Below, piece after piece: positions 1 through 12,900 of a stretch of DNA of 64,000 nucleotides (position 1 is its first letter; each line of letters opens with the position of its first letter). This DNA is from Klebsormidium nitens (taxonomy: Eukaryota > Streptophyta > Klebsormidiophyceae > Klebsormidiales > Klebsormidiaceae). The DNA is taken from positions 62,001 through 126,000 of the forward strand of contig DF236970.1 in the NCBI GenBank assembly GCA_000708835.1, in the 5' to 3' direction. The notes beneath the pieces are model-generated. The model saw only the letters and a list, made by a program, of their open reading frames with translations, was not told the origin of the DNA and did not search any database. The position numbers and the translations under genes are program-made.

Positions 1-10
1 TTCAGTTTGG

Positions 11-465
11 CCGCGGAGCTGTTTCTAAGACCAGGTTGGTGTCTGGCCGTCAGTCTCTGCTTTCAGTTTCTCCAGTTTGATTGGCTGTCGACCGTTTCCT
101 CTCGGTGTTGGTTCTATCATTCGTCGTCGTGTGACTGCTGAGCTTTTTCTGAGGCCAAACCAGATGTGCAAGCTACCAATCTCCATGTTTCGCGCCAAAG
201 CACCGTCGGCTCTTCTTGTGTCTTGGTCTTTGCTCTTGAATCTCATTCGCGTAACCCGAGTCCGGTTACTAAGCTTCTGAAGTGACCAAGTCTACACGCA
301 TAACCAGCGGCCAGGTCCAAATGCCCTCCGAACAAGTCGCCTTTCTTCCTGACGCAGAAATCTGAGTCCAGTTACCAAGGGGTTGAAGTGACCAAGTCTA
401 AAACACATATTCAGCGGCCAGGTTCGCACGCCCTCCAGAGCTGTTACCTCTTTTCCTGATGCAGA
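11..465. repeat. Diverged tandem duplications before the first exon
   Basis: Two duplicated blocks lie in the presumed intron. About 30 bases near 11-40 recur in altered form near 136-165. A longer block of about 105 bases (258-358) recurs at 364-465. The second block carries the pyrimidine-rich tract and the CAG of the splice acceptor used by the exon starting at 465, so the upstream copy holds a spare acceptor-like site near 356. Copies are clearly related by eye but have many substitutions. Confidence 0.7.
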
Positions 466-973
466 CAACAACACGCGCGTCAGCATCATTCCCTTCTACA
501 ACGGCGCCGCCTTCGCCGGCGTGACGCTGGTCCGCGAAGAGGCGCGCGAACCTGCGGACGCGCTCGAGCTGCGTCCGAAGAGCGGCGAGCCCTTTTGGAC
601 GTACGAACTGGAGCTCCCCTCCGGACGCAGCGACGTCGCTGCTGAGCTCATTGGCACTGAGACGCTCATGATGGGCCATGGTTTGACGTTGTATGAACGG
701 GAGGGGAGGTTTGGGGGTTACGGGGGCGCGCAGCGTGGGGCGTCTTTGGGTTCCGAAGGTTTTGGACCGTGTTTAAATGATGCGGAGTATGTGAATGTGC
801 GGTTGCCCGAGAATCTCTCAGTGAGGTGTCCAAAGAGAATAATCGAAGGCCAAGGGTTTGAGATGTCGGCGGTGCTCGTCTCGGTGGATGGGATGGGAGC
901 GTCTCAATGCAAGGTCATATACGGTGAAGACTGGAAGTTGAAGGGTGTCATATATGGCACGTATTTTGCATGA
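465..973 (+). CDS. Last exon of an unrecognised protein, possibly lipocalin-like
   Basis: This is a terminal exon: a pyrimidine-rich tract and CAG end at 464, and the frame runs open for about 168 codons to a TGA at 971-973. Earlier exons lie outside the window or in sequence I could not read as coding. The peptide begins ADNNTRVSIIPFYNG (first residue split by the intron) and ends WKLKGVIYGTYFA. It has no transmembrane segment and looks like a beta-rich globular domain. The stretch VRLPENLSVRCPKRIIEGQGF recalls the second half of the cyanobacterial/plastid lipocalin-like family DUF3598, but this is an impression from memory. The frame has no ATG near the acceptor, which fits an internal or terminal exon and not a start. 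Coding status is supported by high GC at third codon positions compared with the flanks. Confidence 0.55.
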
Positions 974-2251
974 AGATATGCTCAAGCTGAGGCTGTATTT
1001 TGTGGAGAATTCAAAAGTGGACAGTCTTCTATTGACGACTGCGGCTGGTTGTGGTGGTTGCATTCGTAAGCCTCGAGCCGGCCACTCATGATGCCACGTT
1101 GTCGATCAAGTTGGAAATCGGCAGCCTGGCTTGTGCACATGGTCGAATTTTCCCGGCCAACAAACTGTGAGGTCCGAGGGACAAATCCATCGTCTCCAAG
1201 ATTTGCAGAAGTTGCTTCATAACCTCCTTATCTTTACTTGCAGTGCATTAGTGGCACGTGCATGCTTCACATGCTAGAGGTGAATGGCGTTACTGATCGA
1301 TGTACCAGGGATACCAGATGACACCAAACCCGTCACCCTCTTTACTTGAACCACTGCATGAACGCGATTCCTAGATTAAACGATCAATCGTTATGAATCC
1401 TAGATCGACGCGGCAGCGGCCCAGCCGTTTTAGCATGTACAAATAGCTTCACATGGCCGGATGGTATACGCAGCGGCGCCGCCGCCCATGCTTTCCGTTC
1501 ACGTTGCAAGCCTCAGGCTAGTGCAGTGCAAAACGCTGCGCATGTACACGTCATGTTCAATCAAAGAGTACCATCGCGGTCCATATTTAATGCAGTACAT
1601 ATATATGCTCAGACTAGAGAATTGATTGCATCCACGGCGGCCTGACGACCATTTGATACATCTTGCACGCTTACGTTGACATGTCCGTGCATCACGCATA
1701 TCGTCATGCGCGCAGTTATGCTCAAATAATACAGGCGTACCCTTAAAAAACATTAGCGGCGGTCATTGCAGTACAAAGCACGGACTCAATGGCCGTGATA
1801 CTTCATCATGTCCACACTAAACACACTCCACATCTTGTGGCCAATCTCATGCATAGGAAAGTAAGACTGTGCGATTTTAGTCACTGCAGCAGAAAAGCAA
1901 GGGGATGCAGTGCAAACCTAGAGAAAGGTTACATCAAAACAAGCCTGCGCTTTTAAAAACATTATTTGTCCTAGGGTTCAATCTGTACTGAGCAGCCTAT
2001 ACATTGTGCGTCCATACGTCAAACCGCTAACTGTAAATTGCGACAGGACTCGTGCCTCGTGATACTCATCTAGAGCTTCAATAGGGGATTGTCTGAACCA
2101 CAGCTAACGAAGGCCGCAGCCCACTCTCGTTACCATCCGCACGCCCGATTGCTCTTCCAATCCCTCCCTCCACATTGTCACCCCTCAAAACCGTTCCGAC
2201 GACCACAATGTGCCCTTGTATCAATTCAAGCCCAGTCATACAGACCTCCTG
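974..2251. other. Intergenic, no gene seen
   Basis: This AT-richer stretch separates two convergent genes. I found no open frame with splice logic or family resemblance, no tRNA-like fold and no clear repeat. It should contain the 3' untranslated ends of both neighbours. Confidence 0.6.
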
Positions 2252-5200
2252 TTATGACTTCCCACCAAACTGCGGCTTCTTCAGATTCACGAGGTCAGCA
2301 AACAACGCATCGATGTCGTCGGCCCTCCTCTCGGGCTCCTTCTTCTGGGGCAAAGGCTGGCCCGTCATGGTCCGCGGGCCGTTGCCTCCAAGTGAGAGCC
2401 TCTGGGTCTGCGCGATGTAGTCACTCGACTGCGCGTACGACGTGTTGCCGAGGCTGCTTCTGTTCGGGGAAGAGGCCAAAAGTTAAATCGCAGTGCATAA
2501 GCTCCAAACAAATCCGCCTACGATTGTGTGAACTTGGGGATGATCAAAGCATTGAACCGACAGGGTTGTGGCAGGCAGTTGAACAACCATGGAAGGCTAA
2601 AGAAAGGACTCGCAAAGGCTAGGACGCCCGCGTGACTGAAAGTCGCAACGAATCTCTCCAGGACGCCCCCACGGAGACGGACTTCATTTTGATTCTGATT
2701 CTGTTGACTCCTTTACGGATCGACTGAGTTCACAAACACGAGTCATGCTAGTACCAGCCAAAAGGCAAATTCTCACGCTCCACAATCAACACCACAACAA
2801 TGAACCTACGCACCTCCGTTCGTTCTGCTTCTCCTCTGAGGGGGGGTCGAACGGCGACTCGTTCGCCTGGAAGGTCGACCCCCCGGACAGGGGGCTCACT
2901 GGGCTGCCCCCGTAGGGAAGCGCCAGCTGACTTGGGTATGCGACGGGCGCCTGGTTATACTGCTGGTTGTACTGCTGCCCGTATGAGTTGGCGTTGTACC
3001 CAGAGGTATCATACGAGGGCGGACTGTACGGCTGGCTCGCTTTGAACGTGGGCTCAACGGACGGCTGGGCCCAGGGGGGGTTCACCTATTGGAGTTTGGA
3101 AGGATGGCTTCAGAAAAGTTTGGGGCATAGCAGGCTCGAATGGACTTATGTAACAGGGGGTGGAAAGTGACTCGTAGAACTAGTCTGCTAAACCGGGGAT
3201 CTCACTCTCTGGTCTGCTAAACGGGGATCTCACTCCCTGGTCTGCTAAACCGGGGGAAATCACCCACTTAATGTAGGGAGAGCATAGGTAGGACTAAAGA
3301 AACGGCATCGTCAGCTTGGGATTCGAACGTCGTCAGTCTGAAGTACTCTCCCTCCGTTGGCGATGACTGAAAGGAGAAAATTCTCAGTGGGCAACTGGGG
3401 ATTGGTAAGCATCTGGGCTTTGCAAAGGTGCGAAGTCGAGAAAATAGCCAAATGTCTCCCATGGACAGTTAACACCAGCGCTTAATGACGTCGCACGCCC
3501 GCACCAAGACGTCTGCTGACGGCTCACCTGCTGGTAAGGAGGGCTCTGGCCGGATTGAGGGTAGGACGGGCTCTGGTATGCTTGCGGACTGCTGCCAAAG
3601 GGGGGCTGCGTCTGTTGGGGACTGCCGTAAGCGGGGCTGCCAGTCTGCAGGCAGGCAAAACAATCACCACCCTTTCAAAATCCTGCAACTTTCGTGGAAC
3701 TTCGCAAGATCTCATGGATGTTTTCTGGATGCGAGACATCCAGAAAGATTCTTTGATTTGTCGGAATTGAAGCCTCCGCAAACAAACTTTCTTTCAGCAA
3801 GAGAGACACCCGTGACTCAAAAGCGAGCAAGGCCAGCGCCTACTTGTCCAACACAACTATTCCTGACAAGTCTCAACAGGAATAGAGCAGTGATATAATC
3901 CAAGCTTTCTGTTGGACAATCTTCCAATGGGCATCCTTGATCCGGAAGAGAAACGCTGGTTATATCAATTTCTGGACATACTCAGGACAACAATTTTGAC
4001 CATCCGACGGGCCCACTACGGAACAAGCTCAGCTTCGGGCTACTGTCAACGTTTGCCAACAAGTTCCGCTTTCAACCACTTCCGAATCTCTTCCAAATAG
4101 CTCGACTATCGTGGCGTCGCCCTGTTTTGCAGTACGCACCTGTCCAAACGCTGCGGGGGGCTGCTGCTGTTGCACCGCCTGCGCGGGGCGTGTCCGCACA
4201 GAGGCGGGGGCGTTGGGCAGGCCCCCTGACGTCGTTTCGGTGTAGCGGCCCGGGGGGGGCGCCAACCGGCCGGGTGGGGGTGCCTCTGCAATGGTTTGGC
4301 GCGCGGTCAGAAACCGGGTTAAGGGCCCTGTTATGTGAAGCAAACCAGGAGATACGTTTTTGCAAGTTCTAGTCCGCAGCAGACAAATACCCCGGGTGCA
4401 CTTTGCCGGAGCCCAATGCGCCCAAGAAACTTAGAGGCGGGTTGCCAGAAGCTTGTTCTGATTCAACATTGAGAACGTCGCACATGGGGGCGCATTTGAA
4501 GCCAGCAGCCCCTCGCTCAAGCAGCCAACGCCATAAGGATTGAAGTAGGGCATACTGGCCTGATTATCAGTCTTTCGTTAAATGAGGTAGACCTGATATC
4601 GAGGCAGAACTCTCAGCATTGAGAGAAGGCAATCCAGCAAGTAAGGAACTAGAGCGGTCAGACCAAGGCATAGCCCACAGAAACGTGGTGAGGTGCAACG
4701 ATGACAGACGGGACAGGCTCCTGGGAACGGGAAGGCTTCACCAAACAAACCAAGGCAAGCGACTGCGCGAGCTACACTAAAAGCTGCCCGTTTGGGAGCG
4801 CCGCTCACAATGCAGCGGATTTCGCGAAGCAAAGCGTGGAAAGTCCAAACTCGAAAGCTGGAGAATCGCGCGGCCAAAAAAGAAGGCTTCATGCAAAGTC
4901 TTACCAGTCACGGGGCTGCCCACTGAGACCGTGGCGGCGGTCGCTTGAGCTGCGGAGGGGCTGCCGACGGCGTCCACGTATTCGCCGCTCAGCAGATCAA
5001 ACACCTTCTCGCGGTCGCCCGGGGGGCGGCTGATCGGGCGTGGCGCGGCGGGTGGGGGAATGGGACGGGACGAGGAGGGCTTGGGGGCCTCCGTATTGGA
5101 GGAACGCCGGCTAGACCTGAAACGAGGTGGAAAAGCGATTGTGGGTCCACGTGGAAACAATCCATGGCCGCCTTGCCAAGTCTGAGGAGGGAGAACATGC

Positions 5201-8200
5201 ATGCAGAGGTTTCAAGGTTTGCAGACCGCGATCAACTGCTTACGGAGGCGCCTGGATGCCACGAACAATAGGGGCAACTTTACAAGGACAATCTCTTTGT
5301 GGAAGCATGGTCCTTTAAAGACCGAGGGCGAACCACGAAATCGAAAGCACGTATGGCAAAAGGAGAAACGAACCGCAGCCATAAACGACGAGTGCACAAT
5401 ATTTCGCAAGGTTTTTCTCCAACCAGCAACCGCTCTAACAAGATGAAGAGACTATTTAAGTAGCAAACCCACCTGTGCGCCAGCCGTGCAAAGTCGTCCT
5501 CATCTTCCTCGTCAGCATAGCTCCGCGCCTGCTGCGGCGCTACGGGGGCGCTCCGTGTGGGCTCCTCTTCAGGAATTGGCTGGCCGGTCGCGATCGCGTC
5601 GTGCTTTGCGAGAACCCTCGCTAGTTCGTCGTTGAACGTGAGCGCGGCCGCAAGGGCGGTTTCGTCGTCAGTGGAACCGACGAACTGCTCCACACGACGC
5701 TGCGCTGCACGGACTTGCTCGGAGAGGTCGACGATGAGCTCGTCTTGGACGGACTGCGGACGAGAAAGACGAAGTAAAAAAACATTTCTCACAAACATTT
5801 GGAATACGTGATGATTTTGAATCGCTGATCCGCTCTGCTGTAGAGACCAGAAGGGCCGCGCGTTGGCTCGAAGAGCTCGTCTTGGAAAGACCGCAGATGG
5901 TAAAAGATTTCCTTTCAATGCTTCGAAAGATGACAGCATTGAACAGCTGAAAACGTCTACTCTGGAGCCGAAACGGGCTCTCGACAGCTCGCTCAGAGGG
6001 GTCAACGATCAAACCCTCTGGATGAAGGGGGAAACAGCCCTTGAATGTTGTGACCCAACATTGCATGACTTCGACTTCAACGTTTCGCTTCTGAGATTCT
6101 CTCAATGACATTGACCGGTGATGGTTTTCTATATGGCGTCAGACAGGTCTTCACTCAGCTCCGGCGTACATCGAGGCACAGCTGTCAACAGCTTTCGGGC
6201 GTTGGAGACGCACTTATCACCAACTTCGGGATCACCGTGAGAGAAGTCCAGGAACAAAAGGTGTCCTTGCTTCAACACTGTTGCTGCTGCTATCTTTCAA
6301 ACACTCTCCCAAGGCACGACAGCATGGCAGACATGTTGCCTGGATAGATTGCAAGACGACAGGGCAACCACCAGGTTCAGCTCTCGACTCAGGGTCATGA
6401 AAGCAAGAATGCAGTCACTGATGACTCACCGCCCGGTCTTTAGGGTCAACATTTGCCAGCATCTCGTTCAGGATGTCGGCAGCTTCCCGCGACGACTTCA
6501 TCTCCTCGCCTCTGCATCGACAAATCCAAAATATGCTGAATGGTCCAGGACGCACATTGCGAATGCTGTTTTCCCTTTGGCATGAAAGTCTGTATCTGGG
6601 ATTCGCATCGGGTGTCTCCCCTGAAAACTTCGACCAGAACTACTCGAAAGTTGTTAATGTCAAAGCTGCGTGTGCATCATCAGCGTGGACGACAATCACT
6701 CATACCCACGCCACCTCAACAAGAAGCTGCTCTTGAAGTCGCTAGCCGTCCCTGATACGATGAGCGAGTTCTCTTGGAGAGGCAATCGAAAACTTCGTGC
6801 CCCATGAGGCCAGGGAAGAACATGCCGAACAAACGTGTGATATGGCGCAAGATTACGACTATCCCGTATGTCAACCGGCGCCGACATCATGTCACAAGAC
6901 GTCGGGCGTTCTTAGATGATGAACATACGTATGAGGCATAATAAGGAGGGACAACAAGGCAACTCCACCAAAAAGAGGCACTCACGAGAGCGGGCCAACT
7001 CCGTTGCTGACGGCAGGTGGCATGGAGGGCATCACCCCGTTCTGCGCATACGCAGCCGCCATGGCAGCGTCCTGGGCGTAAGAAGCATAGGGCCCGGAGG
7101 TCTGGGTCGCCGGGGGAGTAAACACAGGGGCCATGTGCTCCATGTCACGGTTCGGAAACATAATGCCCTTTCTCTGCAAGTGGGAAGACGATAGTCAGTA
7201 AAGGAGAGCGCTAATCCTATGACAAGATCTAATATAACACCGATGTGATTTTTGAGTTGGATCAAAGCTGCACTGCTTGTTTGCCAGCACAGTAAGCATG
7301 AACTTTCCGTAAGTACGTGACACCAGGACCAACACGATACCCTTTCTCTGTGCACGCTTGCAGAAAGGCAGTTCTCCGAAAATCTTTGACACCTAAACCA
7401 CATGTCTGCTGGTTTGAGTATGGAGTCAAGAAAGGATTGTTCTGAGGGTTGGTTGGTACAGGCACAGATCCGAACCTAGAAGCTCGCAACCACCTCGACT
7501 ATTTGGGTCAAAAAACGTGTCTAGAAATTGTGGTACAGAAACGGCCACCTTGGCAGAGCCATGACTGCCTGCGCCCAGGCTTGTCTGCTCTGCACTTTAT
7601 GTACATCGTTCTCCCTCTAGACCCATTCGCTGTCTGCTACACTGGCATCCTTCTTCGTTCAAGCTTTGCTTGGCAGCCTCTGTGTGCGTTGGAACTGCAA
7701 CCAGAGTCAGCAAACCTGAAATGCGTACATACAAGCAAAAGGTCTTTATTTGATAGAAAACACAGAGGACGCTTGAGACCCACCCTGACTTGGTCGTAAG
7801 CATCATAGAACTGGGGGTAGCGGCCACGGGCGCCTCCAAAGCTCTCCTGCCACACATCTAGCAGCTGCAGAATCTTGTCGCGGACCGCGTAGTCGGACTG
7901 TTTCAATACAGGGCGAGATCCGGGTTTTAGGCAAGTGTTGGTTTAGCACGTGATTTCTCCCGAGGATGAAATTCTGGGCTAGTACATGTGTTGTTTCAGC
8001 ATGTAACTTCTCAAAGATCTGCATGAACTACAACAATATCCTCACACGCCTTGCAAACCAAAGCGCTTAAGGTGAAGCGCAAGCCAATCAATGTCGATTC
8101 ACGTCCAAGTAATGGCTTTGGCAGTGGTGAAGCACAGGGCAACTCTTCCAGGTGAGAAAGGAAGCACAAACTCAGCAGACCATGATCCCCTTCTTTGATC

Positions 8201-11098
8201 CTCTGCGGTGGTAGAAAGTTGGACGAAGTTCGGAAGCACTTAACAAATTTGTCTAGGCATACTTGGCGCCTCTTGAGGAGTTGGAGGCCCAAGCATCTCC
8301 TTTGAGCATGCATGGCGCACCACTTAAATTCAGGGTCCAAAAGCCCCAGGGACAGAATTTCGAAGGATTGCAAGAAAAAACCTCGTGATTAGCAGACCCC
8401 CCTGGGACCAGCTCACCTTCTTTGTGACGATCTTGACCATCTCCGGCAGCAGTTCCTTGCTGTGGGCCACGTTTGCATGAAAGCCCTCCCCGCAGTTCTT
8501 GATGCATGATTCCAAAACCTGGGACAGAAAGAACGGGAGATATCAACTCCAGCCTAGTGTGATAAACTTACCAAACCATCAAATCAAGCACCGCAGTTCT
8601 TGATGCACGCCTTAAAAACCTGGGTCAGAAGAGAAAGAAAGATATCTGCCGCAGCCTAGCCTGACCAACTACGGAACCTTGAAACCAACAGACAGTGAAA
8701 TCTCAAGACTGATGAACTTATGTCTGTTGCTCGAGACAATGTCCCTGCACTTTGAAATATCAAAGTCTAATGGGGTTTCAGACCGTGCAGCAATTCCATC
8801 ATCCAAATCCTGAGAGCGGTATTCAAAAGACTAATGGTAGACGGCCAAAACGTTTGGCACTTTGCCATCCATCAAGAAAACATGTCTACAATACAAGCAA
8901 AGTGCCGTGCCATTTATTCTCTTCACTGTCAACTTCGAACAGTTTACCACTTCTAAACTGAACTAAAACAAGGCTTGTAACAAATCTGCAAGCCAGTATC
9001 AGCCGCACGTAAAATGCATTCATTTGATATGTTCCAACGTCTGCTTCAAAGAGAAACTGAACGAACTACCAGGTGCCCCTGACTCAGGTCAGCGGCTGCC
9101 GATAATGACAATCAAGTCTCTCCATTTACATCGAGCTGTCCACGTTTTAAGCGCAGTGAAAATGCCGGCCGGCCTTGCACAATCTTCTAATTTTACTTCG
9201 ACAATGTTTCTTGACGACCTTTTATTTTGGACACACGAAACAACTTCTGCAAAAGGCTTCTGTTTTACCCGTCCAACAAAGGTAGCGAAGACTCACCGTC
9301 AGAGCTAGCAGCTGGACTTTGGGGTTCTTGCTGTGCAATCGCTTACGCACGGCCTTCACGACATCTTTGCCCCCCCTGCAAAAGTCATAGTACAACATTG
9401 TCAAGACAACATCACCTTGAAGGCCCAGATCCTTCAGCTCGTACATGTTTTGATCCAAATCTTGCTTGTTTCAGGCATGAAGTATGGAGGATTGCAGAAG
9501 ACATCAACCCCGTATTTCGCTGGTAAGATTTGCAACGTTGCAGAACAGAGTGAAGCCATAGCAGTAAACGCTAAACAATTTTGAGATGTTTAAGAAACAT
9601 TCCAGGCTAGTGCTTTGATCGGCCCCTTAATGGCCGTGCATTCTAGATTAGTTGGGCAGCATGTGAGAGAGCGAGTACGCCAAGATTTGGCGAGAGCCGA
9701 AACCTCAAATGCTGACCCTATAGGCACAGCAAAAAAAATTGCTGACCTCTGTGTAGCATTTTGACACGTGCTGGAAGAAGCCAACTCAACCAAAAGTCAA
9801 TACTATCCATCGATCACATTACCACATTGTCACTCAACTGAAGGTCCATACTAACCACCGATCACATTGCACATTGTTGATCATGATGTCCTCAATCACT
9901 TGATACCACGATCTCATATGGAGTTCTCAGCTCTTATAACCTCCCAAAAGAACGTATAATCGGGCCAATGTGGGATGAACAATGCTCAGAAACTCAACAA
10001 AGCCATCAAAGCAAGCAGCAAAACGAACATACTACAAGGGGCATATTTTTGGGGCATAGGCATATTTTTGAAATGTCTGAAATCATAGAATCATAAAACT
10101 CAGTGAACAAATTCCGAATACCTGATCCTCAGAAAGAGACAATTCAGCAAGTGACATTGCATTGGGCTGAGTGCCAAGTCCGTCGAATGCGGCGGTGAAA
10201 GATGGCAACTGGATGCACCACTGAAAGTCAACACAGCATGCATGATGGATGAAGGAATCTGAGCACCTTGCAATTGTGAGCCAACTCCTCAATTTGGAAA
10301 AAGCAAACACTTCTGTCCCTGTGCAGACAACTAGGTAAGACTGTCTGCAATGATCAGGCAGCTTTAAAGTGGGGAAGTGCACACACTGTGATCAAGCGAG
10401 CACAACAAAATTTGAAAGTTGAATCGCAGGCTTTCCGGAATATTCTTACAGGAAATAAAGTTGGGGTTTATCAGGGTTTATTGAAACATTGCTATAATCG
10501 AAGAATCATTTAGAATTACCAAAATGTTGTTCCATGATGCATGTACAGGTGACCAGACAAGTGCGCTTTGCAGACCTGAATGAACCATTAGAACAAAGCA
10601 TCCTGATACTTTTGATTCATAAACCTCCAAGCAAAAGTCCTTTGACACAGGAGCCCAACCATCGCAGCCTGGTTGGACTACAAGGGTGCCGCAACAGCAG
10701 CTCATGCGACTGCTACATAGCTCAGCAATGCTGCATCTGATGCATGAGACTTTAGTGACCGCCAATCCAAGACCTAAACACTGACAGAAAAAAGCACCCC
10801 TTTTTACGCCAGGGCAGCGCTTAACAGCAACATTCAACATCAACCTGCTACAGCTTGTTACATGGGTAAATCAAGGGAGTTCTTTGATTGCTTCTCTGGA
10901 ATCGCAAGTGTAATAAAACATTCAAGAAGCTAAGCCAGCAGGGAACAAAGAAGTGGTGAGCAAAGAGAAGCCTCACTCAGGATCCCGGTTGATATGATCA
11001 CAAAGGTCCATGTTCATCCCCCAGTCAGGGCCCAGCAGCAAATCACTGGTGGCCTTCTCGACCAACGACGAGATGCTAGTTCCCTGAGACGGAAACAT
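2252..11098 (-). CDS. TOM1-like (TOL) protein with VHS and GAT domains
   Basis: Predicted ubiquitin-binding ESCRT-0-like adaptor that collects ubiquitinated membrane proteins for endosomal sorting. Exons in transcript order: 11098-10977, 9375-9297, 8518-8417, 7897-7784, 7173-6986, 6511-6430, 5753-5473, 5116-4905, 4285-4140, 3644-3528, 3085-2814, 2459-2252; 1923 nt, 640 aa, all phases agree. VHS domain is about residues 1-140 (MFPSQGTSISSLVEKATSD; KNPKVQLLALT; ESCIKNCGE; DVWQESFGGARGRYPQFY). GAT domain is about 203-295, ending FNDELARVLAKHDAI. It is followed by an acidic patch and DDFARLAHR, a signature of plant TOLs. The C-terminal half is Pro/Gln/Ser-rich and disordered, as in TOLs with trafficking motifs. 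Start is the ATG immediately before the VHS helix. Acceptor of exon 11 could instead be 21 nt further in. Seen: motifs and splice sites; inferred: function. Confidence 0.93.
3183..3267. repeat. Short tandem repeat in a TOL intron
   Basis: A unit of 28-29 bases beginning GTCTGCTAAAC occurs nearly three times in a row (starts at 3183, 3212 and 3240). It lies in the intron between TOL exons 10 and 11 and has no coding relation to either exon. Confidence 0.85.
7160..7368 (-). repeat. Possible weak echo of the TOL exon 5 acceptor
   Basis: Exon 5 starts at 7173 with CAG|AGAAAGGGCATTATG on the minus strand. About 175 bases upstream in the transcript (near 7348) CAG|AGAAAGGGTATCGTG occurs in the intron. 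About a dozen bases match exactly, with one further related patch. This is shorter than the other duplications in the window and could be chance. Confidence 0.35.
8490..8673 (-). repeat. Duplicated acceptor and start of TOL exon 3
   Basis: The block 8490-8570 covers the first 29 bases of exon 3, its acceptor and about 50 bases of intron. It recurs at 8591-8673, upstream in the transcript by about 101 bases. The shared piece CCGCAGTTCTTGATGCA is identical, then similarity continues with substitutions through the CAGCCTAG segment. The upstream copy keeps an acceptor-like CCCAG but its coding part is interrupted, so it is read as intron. Confidence 0.85.
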
Positions 11099-12900
11099 CT
11101 TTGCCCCTGTAAGTCACCAGCCCTTGGGACTGTCTCGGCAACAAAACTAAACAACTGAACCGATTTCTCAGCGGGCTTCCAGCGCGCACTCGTCTCCTCC
11201 CTTCAAAGAAAACTCCACAACTTTTCGTTTTTGTTTTTCCAATCCCTCCTTTTCTTTAGCTCACTCAGTTGCTCAGCTTGTGTTCAGCTCAACCACCCAG
11301 GAAATTGCCGCCAGCGCCAGCTGCTGACTTGCTCAATATGCCGCCATCTTTGATGCTTGCAAGTGCTGCACAGATGAAGCTGCGAGCAAATTCTGTTCGC
11401 GAATCGTTGGTCCCACTCAGATAGGGACATGACATAAAATCGACGGCTCGTTTTTGTCGGAGTTCCTGATTGTTGCCGCGTGTCGACCATATGGGGGGGT
11501 CAGAGTGTATGTTCAAATCCATCGGACGGTGTAGAGTTTGTCGGTTGAAAGTTCGATACTACAAGTTTTGACTTAGGTATCAGATCGGTTACTATAACGG
11601 TGAGGTCGGTTTTGAAGCGGACCCGCTATGTTCAGTTCAGAGGGTGGGGGTTGAGGGTTTGCCACGACGTGGGTAGCGGGACGAGGGGGGCTTGGGGCTT
11701 TGGCCGTGGTCGAGCCGTAGGCTCGGAATATTGTGCAATAAATTGCTTAAAAAGGAATTTTTTGGGGCAAAATAAATGCAGAATAAATACTATCGGTTAG
11801 CCGGAGCGGGGGAAGGGCTCCGCTTATCCTGAGCCAAATGCTGGCCCGGGGGGGGGGAGGGCTTGGCCGGTTAGGTCCCGAGGGGCTCTGAACTGAACAT
11901 AGGGGGTTCGCGCTCAAATTAAATGGACTTACCCTAACGTTTATTACTTTAGGTCAGTGCGATCGCCCGGTACATTCCGAGTTTTCACGGTTTCCATTTT
12001 AACCTCTTGTCTGTGAGTGGGACCCCGCCTGTAATGATATCCTGATGACGTCAGCATGTGAGCTATCCCCCCGAAGTCCGGCCAGACCACGTGGTGACCG
12101 CGTAGGAATGCTTGTTTGAAGTATGTCCAGAGCGTTCTGATTTGTTGACATTCTCAGACTTCTTGAGAGCGACCTTCGAAGGTCCTAGCATTAGTACAGT
12201 ATGTAGGACAGGCAATCGTTGTTTCTGCGTTGTTACAAACGTGTGGCCCAGCAGTTACGTGCATTGTTGATCAACCAACTTAAAAGCCTGAGGTGTACTT
12301 ATAGGACCTTTGTACAATTGAAAGTTAGCTATCACTGCAAACAATACAACGATATAGCGCATTGGATATGCATTCAATGGATATACCGTAGATGGATCCT
12401 AACCCGATCCTATAATAGGTATATGTCAGAATATAGCTGAAGCTCATATGTTTCGCGCGACATAACCGGTTCAAACCCAGCAGGGAACAGACCTACTGAA
12501 GTGTCCGAACGCTAACAAACTCGATCAGATGGTACGCAGGCAAAGGACTAATGTGATAATGATCAGTCGTCAATTAATTGTGCAAATAGGACTGTCGATA
12601 TGTCAAAGCCTTTACATGTATGCATTTATCACCGTGCATGAATATTGTCAAACTATGCGCCACAATGCATTCATTAGTCGCGATCGAGCGGATAACAATG
12701 ATACCAGACCTGACCCTGCCTACCGCCCAAGTAAACCTGTATGGGCCATATGACTAGCACATTGGTAGGTACCATGCAACCCCGCAAGAGAATGCCCGTT
12801 TAGAGGTGGACGTCTGCTAGCTAACAGGTTCAATCATTGACACGCGCGCACTATTGGTGCCGCTTTGACATGGTTTAAGCAGGTGAAAAAAGTATCAAGA
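11099..12900. other. Intergenic with TOL promoter side and a MITE-like element
   Basis: The first 200 bases upstream of the TOL start should hold its 5' leader and promoter; I see pyrimidine-rich sequence but no convincing TATA box. A 295-base inverted-repeat element occupies 11617-11911. From about 12000 to 12900 the sequence is AT-rich with no coding signal, ending at the stop codon of the AAMP gene. Confidence 0.55.
11617..11911. mobile_element. MITE-like inverted-repeat element
   Basis: A 26-base terminal inverted repeat is visible: 11617-11642 matches the reverse complement of 11886-11911 at 24 of 26 positions (core CTATGTTCAGTTCAGAG). The 295-base interior has long G runs and no open frame, as expected for a non-autonomous DNA transposon. 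A clear target-site duplication was not found; weak similarity continues outward past the core repeat on both sides, so the exact ends are uncertain. Confidence 0.7.

Noticed and set aside
5280-6111. Overlapping minus-strand frames extending beyond TOL exon 7
   Set aside because: Only 5473-5753 is coding by splice sites, phase and GAT-domain sequence; the rest is open intron.
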